Below are positions 1 to 9,252 of a stretch of DNA of 64,000 nucleotides, one piece after another. The stretch comes from Pseudomonas sp. G.S.17 (GTDB taxonomy: Bacteria > Pseudomonadota > Gammaproteobacteria > Pseudomonadales > Pseudomonadaceae). The position numbers were made by a program, and so were the translations under genes. The DNA lies in contig NZ_CP151076.1 in NCBI RefSeq assembly GCF_038096165.1, positions 3,779,501 through 3,843,500 of the forward strand, given 5' to 3'. The notes beneath the pieces were generated by a model that searched no databases, was not told the DNA's origin, and saw only the letters and a list, made by a program, of their open reading frames with translations. Numbering within the stretch: the first letter of the stretch is position 1; every line of letters begins with the position of its first letter.

Positions 1-2
1 TC

Positions 3-71
3 GGTTACTGGCTGGTCGTCGGCGGCTGGCTACGGCAACGCACTGCGGAAAACCTGCCATGCCCGACCTGA
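3..71 (+). CDS. 3' end of an unidentified gene (partial)
   Basis: An open frame enters from the left edge and ends at a TGA at 69-71. It encodes a hydrophobic, Trp-rich tail (GYWLVVGGWLRQ) followed by a short polar end. It overlaps the next gene by 13 bases, as expected for genes of one operon. About 22 residues are too few to identify the family; the tail looks like the end of a membrane protein. Confidence 0.45.
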   Translation, partial: GYWLVVGGWLRQRTAENLPCPT

Positions 72-1438
72 GCTGGGGCAATCGATGGTTGCAGCGCGTG
101 GGGGACGGCATGCGCCGCCACGCGCGCCTCATTCGCGCCGTGCAGTGGGTCGTCGTAGTTTTTTATGCGCTGCTGTTGGTGATCCCCGCCCTGTTGCCGC
201 TGCCGGACAGCCAGGCGCGGATGCTCGACAACCTGACTTTGTTCGCGCAGTTTTTGTTCTGGGGGCTCTGGTGGCCGTTCGTGCTGCTGTCGATGGTGTT
301 GTTCGGGCGGCTCTGGTGCGGCGTTCTCTGTCCGGAAGGTTCCCTGAGTGAATGGGCCAGCCAGTACGGTAAAGGTCTGGGCGTGCCGCGCTGGTTGCGC
401 TGGGGCGGCTGGCCGACTCTGGCGTTCTGCCTGACCACCCTTTATGGCCAGTTGATCAGCGTTTATGACTACGCCCAGGCAGCGTTATTGATTCTTGGCG
501 GCTCGACCGTCGCGGCGGTCGGCGTCGGCCTGCTGTTTGCCCGGGGCAAACGGGTCTGGTGCCGTTACCTGTGCCCGGTCAGCGGGGTCTTCGCCCTGCT
601 CGCCCGCCTGGCACCCGTGCATTTTCAGGTCGATGAACAGCGCTGGATGGAAAACGCCGCGCCACGCCTGCCGCCGCCCAACTGCGCGCCGCTGCTGGAT
701 ATTCGCCGCCTGCGGGGCGCCAGTGATTGCCACGCCTGCGGACGCTGCAGCGGGCAACGCGGCGCGGTCCAACTGATCGCTCGTTCCAGCAACCAGGAGA
801 TTCTTCACGCGACGGCGCAAACGCTGTCGCGCTGGGAGTCTCGGTTACTGCTGTTTGGCGTGATCGGCCTGGCCATGGGTGCGTTTCAGTGGACAGTCAG
901 CCCTTGGTTCATCGCTCTCAAACAAACCCTCGCCCAATGGCTGGTCGAACACGATCAGTTCTGGGCGTTGCAGGATGACGCGCCGTGGTGGTTGCTCACC
1001 CATTACCCGCAGCTCAATGACAGCTTCAGCTGGCTGGACGGTTTCAGCATTGTGGTTTATCTGAGCCTGAGTTCGCTGCTCCTCGGCACCGCATTGCTGA
1101 TCCTGCTGCGGGTGACGGCGCGCCTGGCGAAGGACCCTGCACTGTATTGGCCCATGGCGTTGACGCTCACGCCCCTGGGTGGTGCAGGATTATTTCTCGG
1201 GCTGTCGGCCACAACCGTGAAATTGCTGCGCTATGAAGGGCTGCTGCTGGAGTGGGTCCAACCGGCCCGGGCCTGCCTGTTGATGGCGGCGATGGGTTGG
1301 AGCCTGCTGTTGGGCTGCAAACGCCTGAACCGCGAAAGCATTGGCCTGGCGCGGCACCTGTCCGGCGGCGTTTGCCTGTTACTCGCCAACGGCATGATTG
1401 GATTGGGCTGGTGGTTGCAATTCTGGGGTTGGGCCTGA
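59..1438 (+). CDS. Membrane-bound 4Fe-4S polyferredoxin (NapH/NosR C-terminal type)
   Basis: The 459-residue integral membrane protein carries the two Cys motifs of the NapH/NosR/CcoG electron-transfer family: C87-x3-C91-P and C168-x3-C172-P, each after a transmembrane stretch. A soluble Cys cluster follows (C224-x2-C227-x2-C230), then three or four more membrane segments. The fourth Cys of a standard ferredoxin motif is not in its usual place after C230. Proteins of this type pass electrons from the quinol pool through the membrane to periplasmic or flavin partners. The 13-base overlap with the preceding gene implies a shared operon extending left. The redox partner cannot be named; the neighbouring anaerobic genes suggest a respiratory or maturation role (inference). 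Confidence 0.7.
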   Translation: MPDLSWGNRWLQRVGDGMRRHARLIRAVQWVVVVFYALLLVIPALLPLPDSQARMLDNLTLFAQFLFWGLWWPFVLLSMVLFGRLWCGVLCPEGSLSEWASQYGKGLGVPRWLRWGGWPTLAFCLTTLYGQLISVYDYAQAALLILGGSTVAAVGVGLLFARGKRVWCRYLCPVSGVFALLARLAPVHFQVDEQRWMENAAPRLPPPNCAPLLDIRRLRGASDCHACGRCSGQRGAVQLIARSSNQEILHATAQTLSRWESRLLLFGVIGLAMGAFQWTVSPWFIALKQTLAQWLVEHDQFWALQDDAPWWLLTHYPQLNDSFSWLDGFSIVVYLSLSSLLLGTALLILLRVTARLAKDPALYWPMALTLTPLGGAGLFLGLSATTVKLLRYEGLLLEWVQPARACLLMAAMGWSLLLGCKRLNRESIGLARHLSGGVCLLLANGMIGLGWWLQFWGWA

Positions 1439-1488
1439 GCAACTCAGCGCCCTGATCCAACCCCCAGGCCGGCCACACTCAAGTTGAA

Positions 1489-3094
1489 CTAGACCTTGAA
1501 GCGCGCCACTGTCTGGTGCAGCGCCCCGGCCATATGCGCCAGATCGAGGCCGGCGGTTTGCGTATGTCGCGCCCCCAGCAAGACCTGCTCAGACAAGTTG
1601 CGAATACCCATCAGGTTGCGATCCACCTCACGCGCGACCAACGCCTGTTCCTCCGTGGCGCTGGCAATCATCATGTTGCGCTCATTGATCTGCGAGATCG
1701 ACCGAGTGATTTCATCCAGAGCGTCGCCCGAGCGTTGCGCCACTTCAAGGGCCGCTCGCACCAGTGTCCGGTTGCTTTGCATGGCCGGTATCCTGACGAA
1801 TATTGCCAATCATCTGCTCGATTTCCTGCGTGGACTCCTGGGTGCGATGCGCCAGGGCACGCACTTCATCGGCGACCACGGCAAAACCGCGCCCGGCATC
1901 GCCGGCCCGCGCGGCTTCAATCGCCGCGTTGAGCGCCAGCAAATTGGTTTGATCGGCAATGCTGCGAATCACCTCCAACACCTTGCTGATGTCCTGCACC
2001 CGGCCGGCCAGTTGCTCGATGCGCTGTGACGTATCGGCCACGCCGTTGGAGAGTTCACCCATGGAAACCACGGTTTCCTGAACCTGCTCGCGGCCGCGCT
2101 GCGCGGTTTGCTCGGACTGCCGCGAAGCTTCGGAGGTGCTGACCGCATTGCGCGCCACCTCGTCCACCGCCGCCGTCATCTGGTTCACCGCTGCCGCCGC
2201 TTGCTCAATCTCCAGCCCCTGCAATTGCAGGTTGCTGCTGGTCTGGCTGCTGACCGCACTCAATTCTTCCGAGGAGCTGGCCACCTGGTCAACCGAAGTC
2301 GCGATGTGCTTGACCATGGCATTCAGGCTTTGCTGCATCTGGTGCATGTTCATCATCACGCTGCCGTCGACACTTGAACTCACCGGCACCGGCGTCGTCA
2401 GGTCGCCTTGGGCGATCTGGCTCAAGACCCGCGCCGCATCGTCCGGCTCGCCGCCCAGTGGCCGGGTCACACTGCGCGTCACGGCAACGGCGGCGGCGAC
2501 AACCAGCGCCAGGCAGAACAAAAACAGGCCGAGCATGTTGCGCCGGGCATCGCTGTAGAGTTCCTGCGCCGCCTGTTCACGGTCGGCGAATATTTTCCCT
2601 TGCAGCGCCATCAGCTCGTCCAGGCTCTTGTAGACCTGCAATTCGGCCGGCACGACTTTTTGTTTGAGCTGGGTCATGGCGTCGTCGAATGCCCCTTGCC
2701 TGATCAATACCTGCACCTGGGTGAACGCCGCGACATAGGCTTCGCGGTTCTTTTTCAGCGCGGCATAAGTAACTTTGCCTTCGGGCAGATAGAACAGCGG
2801 CTCAAGGGTTTCGAGCGCCTGAGTGATGCGTTTTTTGGTGGTGTCGATGGACTGCTGCACTTGCTGGTTGTCTTTATCGATCAGCAAATCCCGGGTGTTT
2901 CTGGCGTTATCGCGCACGCCGGTGGCAATGACCAGGATCGGCTCGATTTTCGGCCAGTCCTGTTTGACGATGACCACCGCCTGTTCCTTGAGAGTTGCCA
3001 GATCGTGCAACGCGTAAAACGCCATGCCCATCAGGGCCAGCGGCGCAATTGCAAAACCGATGACGATACGTTGTGCCGTAGATAATTTAGCCAT
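1489..3094 (-). pseudogene. Methyl-accepting chemotaxis protein, frameshifted in the signalling domain
   Basis: From ATG 3094 the product has an N-terminal membrane segment, a four-helix-bundle periplasmic domain, a second membrane segment, a HAMP linker and the MA signalling domain with the conserved hairpin core ([19 protein letters not shown]). The frame is lost near 1780-1790, after the [10 protein letters not shown] stretch. The remaining approximately 95 residues ([19 protein letters not shown] onward, to the TGA at 1489) lie in another frame. Compared from memory with related receptors, about 14 nt are missing at the junction, which would be a small deletion rather than a base-call slip. 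The truncated product would lack the final methylation helix. The N-terminal part is otherwise intact, so the event looks recent. The ligand is unknown. Confidence 0.8.
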
Positions 3095-3186
3095 ATCAAA
3101 TGCTCCCCGTTTGATACCTGCCCGATAGGCAGCGCATTTGAAAATCATGGTGGGTGTCACTGGTGAACACTGATCAGCAGCCTCGG

Positions 3187-3882
3187 TTATTCCCGTAACA
3201 CGAAGGCTGGAAACAGCTCGCGCATCGCTCCCCAAAGATCGGGCAGCAAGGCTTGTGCCGAAACGCTCGGCAACAGCGGGTCGCACATTCGTTCGGTGCG
3301 AACCAATTGCACGGCAAAGTGTTTGACGCCGAGTTCGTTCAAGCGCCGCGCCAGGATCAACAGCCGTTCGGGTTTGAACAGATGCCAATGCACGGTGGTG
3401 CGGCATTCATAGTCGACGCCACTGTCCAGCAGATGTTCGAGGCTGCGCCAATTGGCCGTGCCACTCCCTGCGACCCGAGTGATGGCCTGACAATCCTCGG
3501 GCAGCGCCTTGACATCGAAGCCGACCCAATCAGCGCCGGTCAGTGCCTTGGCGAACGCCGCCGGCTTGATCCCGGCGCTGTGCAGGCCAACGCGAAAACC
3601 CATCGCCCGCACTTCGGCCATGGCGTCGGGCAAACTGTCTTGCAGGGTCGGCTCACCGCCGCTGAAGACCACGGCATCCAGCAGGCCCTGCCGACGCTGC
3701 AAAAAGCCCAGTACCTGGCGCCACTCCACTTCGTCCGCGCCGCGCGGCGGGATTAACTGCGGGTTATGGCAGTAACGACAACGCCAGGCGCAACCCTGGC
3801 AAAACAATACGCAGGCCAGCTGTCCCGGATAGTCGATAGTGGTCAGGGGCACCATGCCCCCGACCCGCAGCATTCGACTCAT
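3187..3882 (-). CDS. nrdG: Anaerobic ribonucleotide reductase activase (radical SAM)
   Basis: NrdG installs the glycyl radical on NrdD, using S-adenosylmethionine and a [4Fe-4S] cluster. The 231-residue protein shows the radical SAM motif as C-x3-C-x2-C (CAWRCRYC) near residues 31-38, then the SAM-contacting GGEPTLQ motif. This is the pseudomonad/NrdG2-like size, longer than the approximately 154-residue E. coli NrdG. Its ATG sits inside the stop of the preceding small gene (ATGA overlap, 3879-3882), so translation is probably coupled. It is the last gene of the nrdD operon and should follow the Anr-type box at 6181. Confidence 0.93.
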   Translation of the reverse strand: MSRMLRVGGMVPLTTIDYPGQLACVLFCQGCAWRCRYCHNPQLIPPRGADEVEWRQVLGFLQRRQGLLDAVVFSGGEPTLQDSLPDAMAEVRAMGFRVGLHSAGIKPAAFAKALTGADWVGFDVKALPEDCQAITRVAGSGTANWRSLEHLLDSGVDYECRTTVHWHLFKPERLLILARRLNELGVKHFAVQLVRTERMCDPLLPSVSAQALLPDLWGAMRELFPAFVLRE

Positions 3883-4046
3883 TTGCGCCCGGCCAGCGCC
3901 GCGCTTTCAGTGAAATGCACCCGCTCGCGGTGCTCGGATTGTTTGCCCGGATTGAACGCCGATACCGGGCGGTGATAGCCCATCACCCGGGTCCAGACTT
4001 CGCAGCGTTGACGTTGCGCCTGGGGCAGTGTTTGCGATGCAGTCAT
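3879..4046 (-). CDS. Detached glycyl-radical segment of class III ribonucleotide reductase
   Basis: This 55-residue protein contains RVMGYHRPVSAFNPGKQ, which corresponds to the C-terminal glycyl-radical loop of NrdD (E. coli RTCGYLG...NAGKQ region, radical Gly681). The candidate radical residue is Gly23. It has its own AAGGAG site seven bases before ATG 4046 and lies in a different frame from nrdD, whose stop is at 4079-4081. It overlaps nrdG by four bases. The large subunit next to it ends just after its zinc site and lacks any such loop. The two proteins presumably assemble into one enzyme. I believe databases hold similar small NrdD entries in Pseudomonas, but could not check. Confidence 0.8.
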   Translation of the reverse strand: MTASQTLPQAQRQRCEVWTRVMGYHRPVSAFNPGKQSEHRERVHFTESAALAGRK

Positions 4047-4078
4047 GGTGAAGCTCCTTGCGGTTGAGTGGATCGAAA

Positions 4079-6094
4079 TCAGTGAACGAGGCCGGCTTTC
4101 TGTTCTTTGAGCAGCAGCACTTCGTCGCATTTTGGGCAAAACTCATGCTCACCATCGAGGTAGCCGTGCACCGGGCAGATCGAGAATGTCGGGGTCACGG
4201 TCAGGTAAGGCAGGCGGAAGCGCCCCAGGGCTTTGCGCACCAGTTGCTTGCAGGCTTCGGTGGAGGAAATCCGCTCGGCCATATACAGATGCAGGACGGT
4301 GCCGCCGGTGTATTTGCATTGCAGTTCATCCTGAAGTTCCAGGGCCTCGAAGGGGTCGTCGGTGTAGCCCACCGGCAGTTGCGAGGAGTTGGTGTAATAC
4401 GGCGCCGCCGTGCTCCCGGCCTGAAGAATGTCGGGGTAGCGCTTGAGGTCTTCCTTGGCAAAACGGTAGGTCGTGCCCTCGGCGGGCGTCGCTTCCAGGT
4501 TGTACATGTGGCCGGTTTCTTCCTGAAAGCGCAGCAACGTGGCGCGCACATGGTCCAGCAGATTCAGGGCGAATTTGCGGCCATGTTCGGTGTGCATGCC
4601 CTCCTCGTCGCCGGTGAAATTGCGCAGCATTTCATGCAGGCCATTGAGCCCGATGGTGGAAAAATGATTGCGCAAGGTGCCCAGATACCGCTTGGTGTAC
4701 GGGTACAAACCGGCGTCCATATGGTGCTGGATCACCTTGCGCTTGACCTCCAGGCTCTCCATCGCCAGTTCCATCAGCGTGTCCAGACGCTTGAGTAACC
4801 CGCTGGTATCGCCTTTGAACACATAGCCCAGACGCGCACAGTTGATGGTCACCACGCCGAGCGAGCCGGTCTGTTCCGCCGAGCCGAACAAACCGCCGCC
4901 GCGCTTGAGCAGCTCGCGCACATCCAGCTGCAACCGGCAGCACATCGAGCGCACCTGATTGGGTTGCAAATCCGAATTGAGGAAGTTCTGGAAATACGGC
5001 AAGCCGTAACGCGCCGTCATCTCGAACAGGCGGTCAGCGTTTTCGCTGTCCCAGGGAAAGTCATGGGTGATGTTGTAGGTCGGGATCGGAAAGGTGAACA
5101 CACGCCCTTTCGCGTCGCCAGCCTGCATCACCTCGATATAGGCGCGGTTGAGCACATCCATTTCGACTTGCAGGTCGCCATAGGCAAATGGCATTTCCTC
5201 ACCGCCGATGATGGGGATCTGCTCGCGCAGATCCTGCGGGCATACCCAGTCAAACGTCAGGTTGGTGAACGGCGTCTGAGTGCCCCAGCGCGACGGCACA
5301 TTGAGGTTGTAGATGAACTCCTGGATCGCCTGGCGCACCTCTGGATAACTCAGCTGGTCCTTGCGCACGTAGGGCGCCAGATAGGTATCGAACGAGCTGA
5401 ACGCCTGAGCGCCGGCCCATTCATTCTGTAGCGTGCCGAGGAAATTCACCATCTGCCCCAGGGCACTGCTCAGGTGCTTCGGTGGCCCGGCTTCGACCCG
5501 CCCCGGCACACCGTTGAGCCCTTCGTGCAGCAGAGTTCGCAGCGACCAGCCCGCGCAATAACCGGCGAGCATATCCAGATCGTGCACGTGCAGATCCGCC
5601 TCGCGGTGCGCCTGACCAATGGCCTCGCTGTACACCTCGTCCAGCCAGTAATTGGCGGTAACCTTGCCCGATACGTTCAGCACCAGCCCGCCCAGGGAGT
5701 AGCCCTGATTGGCGTTGGCCTGGACCCGCCAGTCTTCGCGATCCAGGTATTCGTTCATCGAGGTCGCGACTTCGACCAGGGTGCGGCGGTCGCGGCGCAG
5801 ACGTCCGTGCTGTTCGCGATAGACGATGTAGGCACGCATCGCGAGGAAAAAACCGGCGTCCATCAAGACCCTTTCCACCCGATCCTGGATTTGTTCGACA
5901 TGCAGCCTGGGCAGCCCTTCCAGGCGGGCCAACACGGCATGGAGCAAGGCTTCGGCTTCAAGCTCGGCAAACTCCCCGGTTGCCTTGCCAGCGGCGATCA
6001 ACGCCTGACGGATTTTGTCCGCATCGAAGGCGACCAGATTGCCATCGCGCTTGTGCAAACGGTTCGACCCCAGTGAGATCAGCGTGCTCTGCAT
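4079..6094 (-). CDS. nrdD: Class III anaerobic ribonucleoside-triphosphate reductase, large part
   Basis: The product reduces NTPs to dNTPs without oxygen. The 671-residue protein starts with an ATP-cone domain (about residues 1-95), then the ten-stranded barrel with active-site Cys regions (AGYCAGWSL; FDWVCPQDL). It ends with a zinc site of the form C640-x2-H643...C653-x2-C656. Most family members have four Cys there, so a His replaces one. The chain stops 15 residues after the last Cys, before the glycyl-radical loop, which is encoded by the next gene. ATG 6094 is chosen because GGAGG lies four bases upstream; an upstream GTG would swallow that site. A perfect FNR-type box lies 87 bases upstream. 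Confidence 0.93.
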   Translation of the reverse strand: MQSTLISLGSNRLHKRDGNLVAFDADKIRQALIAAGKATGEFAELEAEALLHAVLARLEGLPRLHVEQIQDRVERVLMDAGFFLAMRAYIVYREQHGRLRRDRRTLVEVATSMNEYLDREDWRVQANANQGYSLGGLVLNVSGKVTANYWLDEVYSEAIGQAHREADLHVHDLDMLAGYCAGWSLRTLLHEGLNGVPGRVEAGPPKHLSSALGQMVNFLGTLQNEWAGAQAFSSFDTYLAPYVRKDQLSYPEVRQAIQEFIYNLNVPSRWGTQTPFTNLTFDWVCPQDLREQIPIIGGEEMPFAYGDLQVEMDVLNRAYIEVMQAGDAKGRVFTFPIPTYNITHDFPWDSENADRLFEMTARYGLPYFQNFLNSDLQPNQVRSMCCRLQLDVRELLKRGGGLFGSAEQTGSLGVVTINCARLGYVFKGDTSGLLKRLDTLMELAMESLEVKRKVIQHHMDAGLYPYTKRYLGTLRNHFSTIGLNGLHEMLRNFTGDEEGMHTEHGRKFALNLLDHVRATLLRFQEETGHMYNLEATPAEGTTYRFAKEDLKRYPDILQAGSTAAPYYTNSSQLPVGYTDDPFEALELQDELQCKYTGGTVLHLYMAERISSTEACKQLVRKALGRFRLPYLTVTPTFSICPVHGYLDGEHEFCPKCDEVLLLKEQKAGLVH

Positions 6095-6180
6095 TCGTCC
6101 TCCAGACACTACATATAGATATTTATAAATTTAAAAACACAATATGCAGTAAAGACTACGGACAAAGGGCTGATCTGCAA

Positions 6181-6194
6181 TTGATCAATATCAA
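6181..6194 (-). promoter_or_regulatory. Anr/FNR box upstream of nrdD
   Basis: TTGATCAATATCAA matches the FNR/Anr consensus TTGAT-N4-ATCAA exactly. It lies 87 bases before the nrdD ATG in AT-rich DNA, at a distance suitable for activation of nrdD-nrdG under low oxygen. Confidence 0.85.
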
Positions 6195-6205
6195 GATTTT
6201 CCGGC

Positions 6206-6226
6206 AAAAAAACCGCCTGAAGGCGG
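6206..6226 (-). terminator. Rho-independent terminator (end of nar-moaA transcript)
   Basis: On the minus strand, stem CCGCC-TTCA-GGCGG is followed directly by seven Ts. It lies downstream of moaA and just before the nrdD promoter, so it probably separates the nar transcript from nrdD. Confidence 0.75.
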
Positions 6227-6244
6227 CCTGAAAAACCTTTCATG

Positions 6245-6333
6245 GTGGGAGCGAGCTTGCTCGCGAAGAGGCCATCACATCTAACATCAGAGTTGACTGA
6301 CAGACCGCTATCGCTAGCAATCTCGCTCCCACC
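6245..6333. repeat. REPIN: two inverted REP sequences
   Basis: GTGGGAGCGAGCTTGCTCGC and, about 45 bases on, a degenerate inverted copy ending in CTCGCTCCCAC form the fluorescens-type REP doublet. The rest of the 6230-6586 gap shows no convincing gene. The part at 6355-6440 (GGTTCCGGCCTGACGGCGG region) resembles short repeats I have seen in other pseudomonads, but I cannot assign it. Confidence 0.8.
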
Positions 6334-6586
6334 GGAGTCATGCGTACATTCAGTTGTTGCGGTAACGGCTATTTAAGGTTCCGGCCTGACGGCGGATCAC
6401 TTTCGAAAAGCGAGGCGGCCTGAAAGCCGACCTGATTGAGTGAGCTTGCCTCGCGGTTTTCGTTGTTTGCGACATTGCATTAGCCAATGAATTCCTACAG
6501 GTGACCGCCACGCTCCAACGGAACCGAGATCAGCGCTACGCTTGCAGGCAAACATAGAATCCCCCGCAGTGGCTTTTCCGGGCGCG

Positions 6587-7579
6587 TCAACCCCCGCTCA
6601 TGTTCATGAACCGCACGATTTGCACCTCCCCTTCGGGGCTGAAATCGTGACGCAACGGCTTGCCCCGCAGGGCTTTGTGGACCGCGTCGATCAGAGGTTG
6701 ATCATCCAGCGGATAACGCCGCAGCAGGCCGCGTAAATCCAGGGCATCGTCCTGGCCCAGACAGAGTAAAAGCTTGCCTTCAACGGTCATTCGCACCCGG
6801 TTGCAGCTACCACAAAAGTTGTGACTGTTGGGCGATATGAAACCGATCCGGGTATCGGGATGGCGCTCCAGACGCACGTAGCGCGCCGGGCCGCCGCTGT
6901 TTTCGGTGCTGTCGAGCAAGCGATGACGACTGCCGATCAGCGCCCGCACTTCGTCGCTGGAGCAGAACGACTCGCCCCGTGAACGACCCACGTCGCCCAA
7001 GGGCATTTCTTCGATGAAACTGATGTCGATGTGTTGATCGATGGCGTACTGCACCAGGCCCAGGACTTCATCGAAGTTGCGCCCCTTCATCACCACACAG
7101 TTGAGTTTGATGCGTTCGAACCCCGCGCTGCGCGCCGCTTCGATGCCACTGAGCACTTGATCCAGATCGCCGTTGCGGGTGATCGCGCGAAACTTCTCCC
7201 CGTTCAGGCTATCGAGGCTGATGTTCATCCGCTTGACCCCCGCGTCCACCAGCGGTCGCGCCAGACGGCCCAGTTGCGAGCCGTTGCTGGTCATCACCAG
7301 TTCACGCAGCCCAGGCAGCGCCGCGATGTTGCGACACAGGTCGACAATGCCGGGACGAATCAGCGGTTCGCCGCCAGTGAGGCGAATTTTGCGTACGCCC
7401 AGGCCGACGAACAGCGTTGCGAGGCGCTGCAATTCTTCCAGCGTCAGCACCTGCTGACGCGGCAGGAAGGTCATGTTTTTCGCCATGCAATACACACAGC
7501 GAAAATCACAACGGTCCGTTACCGACATCCGCAGATAGTCGATCTGGCGGCCAAAACCATCCTGCATTACAGCGTTCAT
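6587..7579 (-). CDS. moaA: GTP 3',8-cyclase MoaA (molybdenum cofactor biosynthesis)
   Basis: MoaA catalyses the first step of molybdopterin synthesis with MoaC. The 330-residue protein has the N-terminal radical SAM motif C-x3-C-x2-C (CDFRCVYC), the TGGEP motif, and the C-terminal second cluster motif C-x2-C-x13-C (CGSCNRV then CLGQ). The terminal Gly-Gly (NMSGG) is the conserved MoaA tail. ATG 7579 has GGGAGA six bases upstream. It closes the nar operon, the place of moaA1 in P. aeruginosa, where it supplies cofactor for NarG. Confidence 0.93.
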   Translation of the reverse strand: MNAVMQDGFGRQIDYLRMSVTDRCDFRCVYCMAKNMTFLPRQQVLTLEELQRLATLFVGLGVRKIRLTGGEPLIRPGIVDLCRNIAALPGLRELVMTSNGSQLGRLARPLVDAGVKRMNISLDSLNGEKFRAITRNGDLDQVLSGIEAARSAGFERIKLNCVVMKGRNFDEVLGLVQYAIDQHIDISFIEEMPLGDVGRSRGESFCSSDEVRALIGSRHRLLDSTENSGGPARYVRLERHPDTRIGFISPNSHNFCGSCNRVRMTVEGKLLLCLGQDDALDLRGLLRRYPLDDQPLIDAVHKALRGKPLRHDFSPEGEVQIVRFMNMSGG

Positions 7580-7604
7580 CACATCTCCCGGTTTGCCTCG
7601 AGGC

Positions 7605-8561
7605 TCACTGCACCAGCGGTGAATCGGCACCCTGCAAGTGGATGCCACGAATATCCGCCGCGCCAATCAGGGTTTGCAGGTATTGCACCAGGGCTTTTTG
7701 CCAGACGCCTTGCTGCAACTGCGTGCGGATCGCCGTGGATACCACCTCATAAGGCAATGGCATGCCTTCGATACGCTGGTCGATACTGATCACATGCCAG
7801 CCATAACGGCTTTCCAGTGGCTTGCTCGCCAGCCCCGGCGCCAGGGTGAACAACTGACGCTCCAGTTCGGGCACGGTCTGGCCTTTGCTGATCTGCCCCA
7901 ACGAACCGCCCTGAGCCTTCGACGGGCAGGCCGAATAACTCACGGCCAGCTCGGCGAAACTACCGGGAAACTCTTCCAGCCGCTGGAGCAGGACTTCGGC
8001 TTGATCATGGGCCAGGGCACGGGCCTCGGCATCGTCCGGCGCACACTCCAGCAGGATGTGTCGCACCGCCAGCAATGGCGCGCTGTGAAAACGCCCGCGA
8101 TTGTTTTCGTAGTAGCGAAGACTGGTTTCCTCGTCACACTGAGGCACATGCACCTCACGCTCGAGCAACAAGCGCGTGGCTGCCTCTTCTTCGTTCTCAC
8201 CCGCGCCGATCTCCATCGACACGCCGAGCTCGGCAATGCGTTGCTGCAACAGCTCACGAATCACCAGGGCCCGGGCGGCGTGATAAACCGCCTCCTCGCG
8301 GCTTTGCGCCGGGTGGTATTGCAGCTCCTGCGCCATTGCCTCCGAGGTGATCGGCACCTCGTTGACGCTGATGATCGGCCATTCCTGTTCGCTGCTGGCG
8401 ATCAACTGCGCCGGAGCGTCATCGGCCGCCTGCTCAAGCGGCAGGGCTTCAAACTGCACCGCTGCGGCTGGCGCGATGTCGAGAACCACTTCCGCTTTTT
8501 TTGAAGAACCGCAGCCACCGCTGCCCCCATTACCGCCGCCACATCCACATCCACCTGACAT
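7605..8561 (-). CDS. PpiC-type peptidyl-prolyl isomerase of the nar operon (NifM-like)
   Basis: The 318-residue protein contains a parvulin domain in its second half (VRHILLECA, then [11 protein letters not shown], then YGWHVISID) and a helical SurA/NifM-like N-terminal part. It has no clear signal peptide, so it probably acts in the cytoplasm. The extreme N-terminus is a Gly/Cys-rich tail ([18 protein letters not shown]) with four Cys in the first 18 residues, which suggests metal binding (inference). ATG 8561 is supported by GAGGAGA five bases upstream. The homologue in P. aeruginosa sits at the same place between narI and moaA1. A role in folding or maturation of nitrate reductase is likely but unproven. 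Confidence 0.85.
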   Translation of the reverse strand: MSGGCGCGGGNGGSGGCGSSKKAEVVLDIAPAAAVQFEALPLEQAADDAPAQLIASSEQEWPIISVNEVPITSEAMAQELQYHPAQSREEAVYHAARALVIRELLQQRIAELGVSMEIGAGENEEEAATRLLLEREVHVPQCDEETSLRYYENNRGRFHSAPLLAVRHILLECAPDDAEARALAHDQAEVLLQRLEEFPGSFAELAVSYSACPSKAQGGSLGQISKGQTVPELERQLFTLAPGLASKPLESRYGWHVISIDQRIEGMPLPYEVVSTAIRTQLQQGVWQKALVQYLQTLIGAADIRGIHLQGADSPLVQ

Positions 8562-8571
8562 GATTGTCTCC

Positions 8572-9252
8572 TCAGATCTTCTGCCGAACGATTTGATAAC
8601 GACGTCCCAGGTACCAGATCGGTGCACTGATCATGTGTACGAGACGGGTGAAGGGGAACAGCACGAACAAGGTCAAACCGAGAAACACATGCAGCTTGTA
8701 AGTCAGCCCGACCGGCGCAATGGACGCCGCCGCTTCCATCGGCCGTAACAGCACGGTGTTCTGTGCCCAGTCGGCGAGCATCACCATGACCGAACCATCC
8801 ATATGCGCTGTGGAGGCAACGATGGTCAGCAGGCCGAGGAGCAATTGCGCCAGCAGCACCAGCAGAATCAGGATGTCCGAAGGGCTGGACGTGGCGCGGA
8901 CCCGAGGATCGCTCAGGCGCCGTTTGACCAGCATCAGCAGACCGATCAGGCACAGCAGGCCGAAGAACCCGCCAGAGACCATCGCCAGCAACTGCTTGTT
9001 CTCAGTGCTGATCAGATGGTGATAAACCGACGCCGGGGTCAGCAGGCCGACGAAGTGTCCGGCCAGCACGAACAACACACCCACGTGAAACAGGTTGCTC
9101 GCCACGCGCATGCCGCTCTGGTTGAGCATCTGGCTGGAGCCCGCCCGCCAGGTGTACTGCGACAGATCGAAGCGTGCCCAGCTGCCGATCAGGCAAACCG
9201 CCAGGGCCACATAGGGGTAAACCCCGAACAACAACAGATCCCATTTAGACAT
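8572..9252 (-). CDS. narI: Respiratory nitrate reductase gamma subunit (cytochrome b)
   Basis: NarI anchors NarGH to the inner membrane and takes electrons from quinol through two b hemes. The 226-residue protein has five hydrophobic segments. His residues are placed for heme ligation (LFHVGVLFVLAGHFVGL in helix 2; YKLHVFLGL and RLVHMISAP near the end). It starts at ATG 9252, inside the 3' end of narJ (8-base overlap), so expression is coupled. Confidence 0.95.
   Translation of the reverse strand: MSKWDLLLFGVYPYVALAVCLIGSWARFDLSQYTWRAGSSQMLNQSGMRVASNLFHVGVLFVLAGHFVGLLTPASVYHHLISTENKQLLAMVSGGFFGLLCLIGLLMLVKRRLSDPRVRATSSPSDILILLVLLAQLLLGLLTIVASTAHMDGSVMVMLADWAQNTVLLRPMEAAASIAPVGLTYKLHVFLGLTLFVLFPFTRLVHMISAPIWYLGRRYQIVRQKI

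Noticed and set aside
3095..3406. Upstream extension of the chemotaxis receptor frame to 3406
   Set aside because: The extension overlaps nrdG antisense and encodes low-quality sequence. The membrane helix and usual receptor start follow ATG 3094.
4046..4081. Reading through the nrdD TGA as selenocysteine to join the glycyl-radical piece
   Set aside because: The small gene is in a different frame, so readthrough would not reach it. It has its own ribosome site and ATG.
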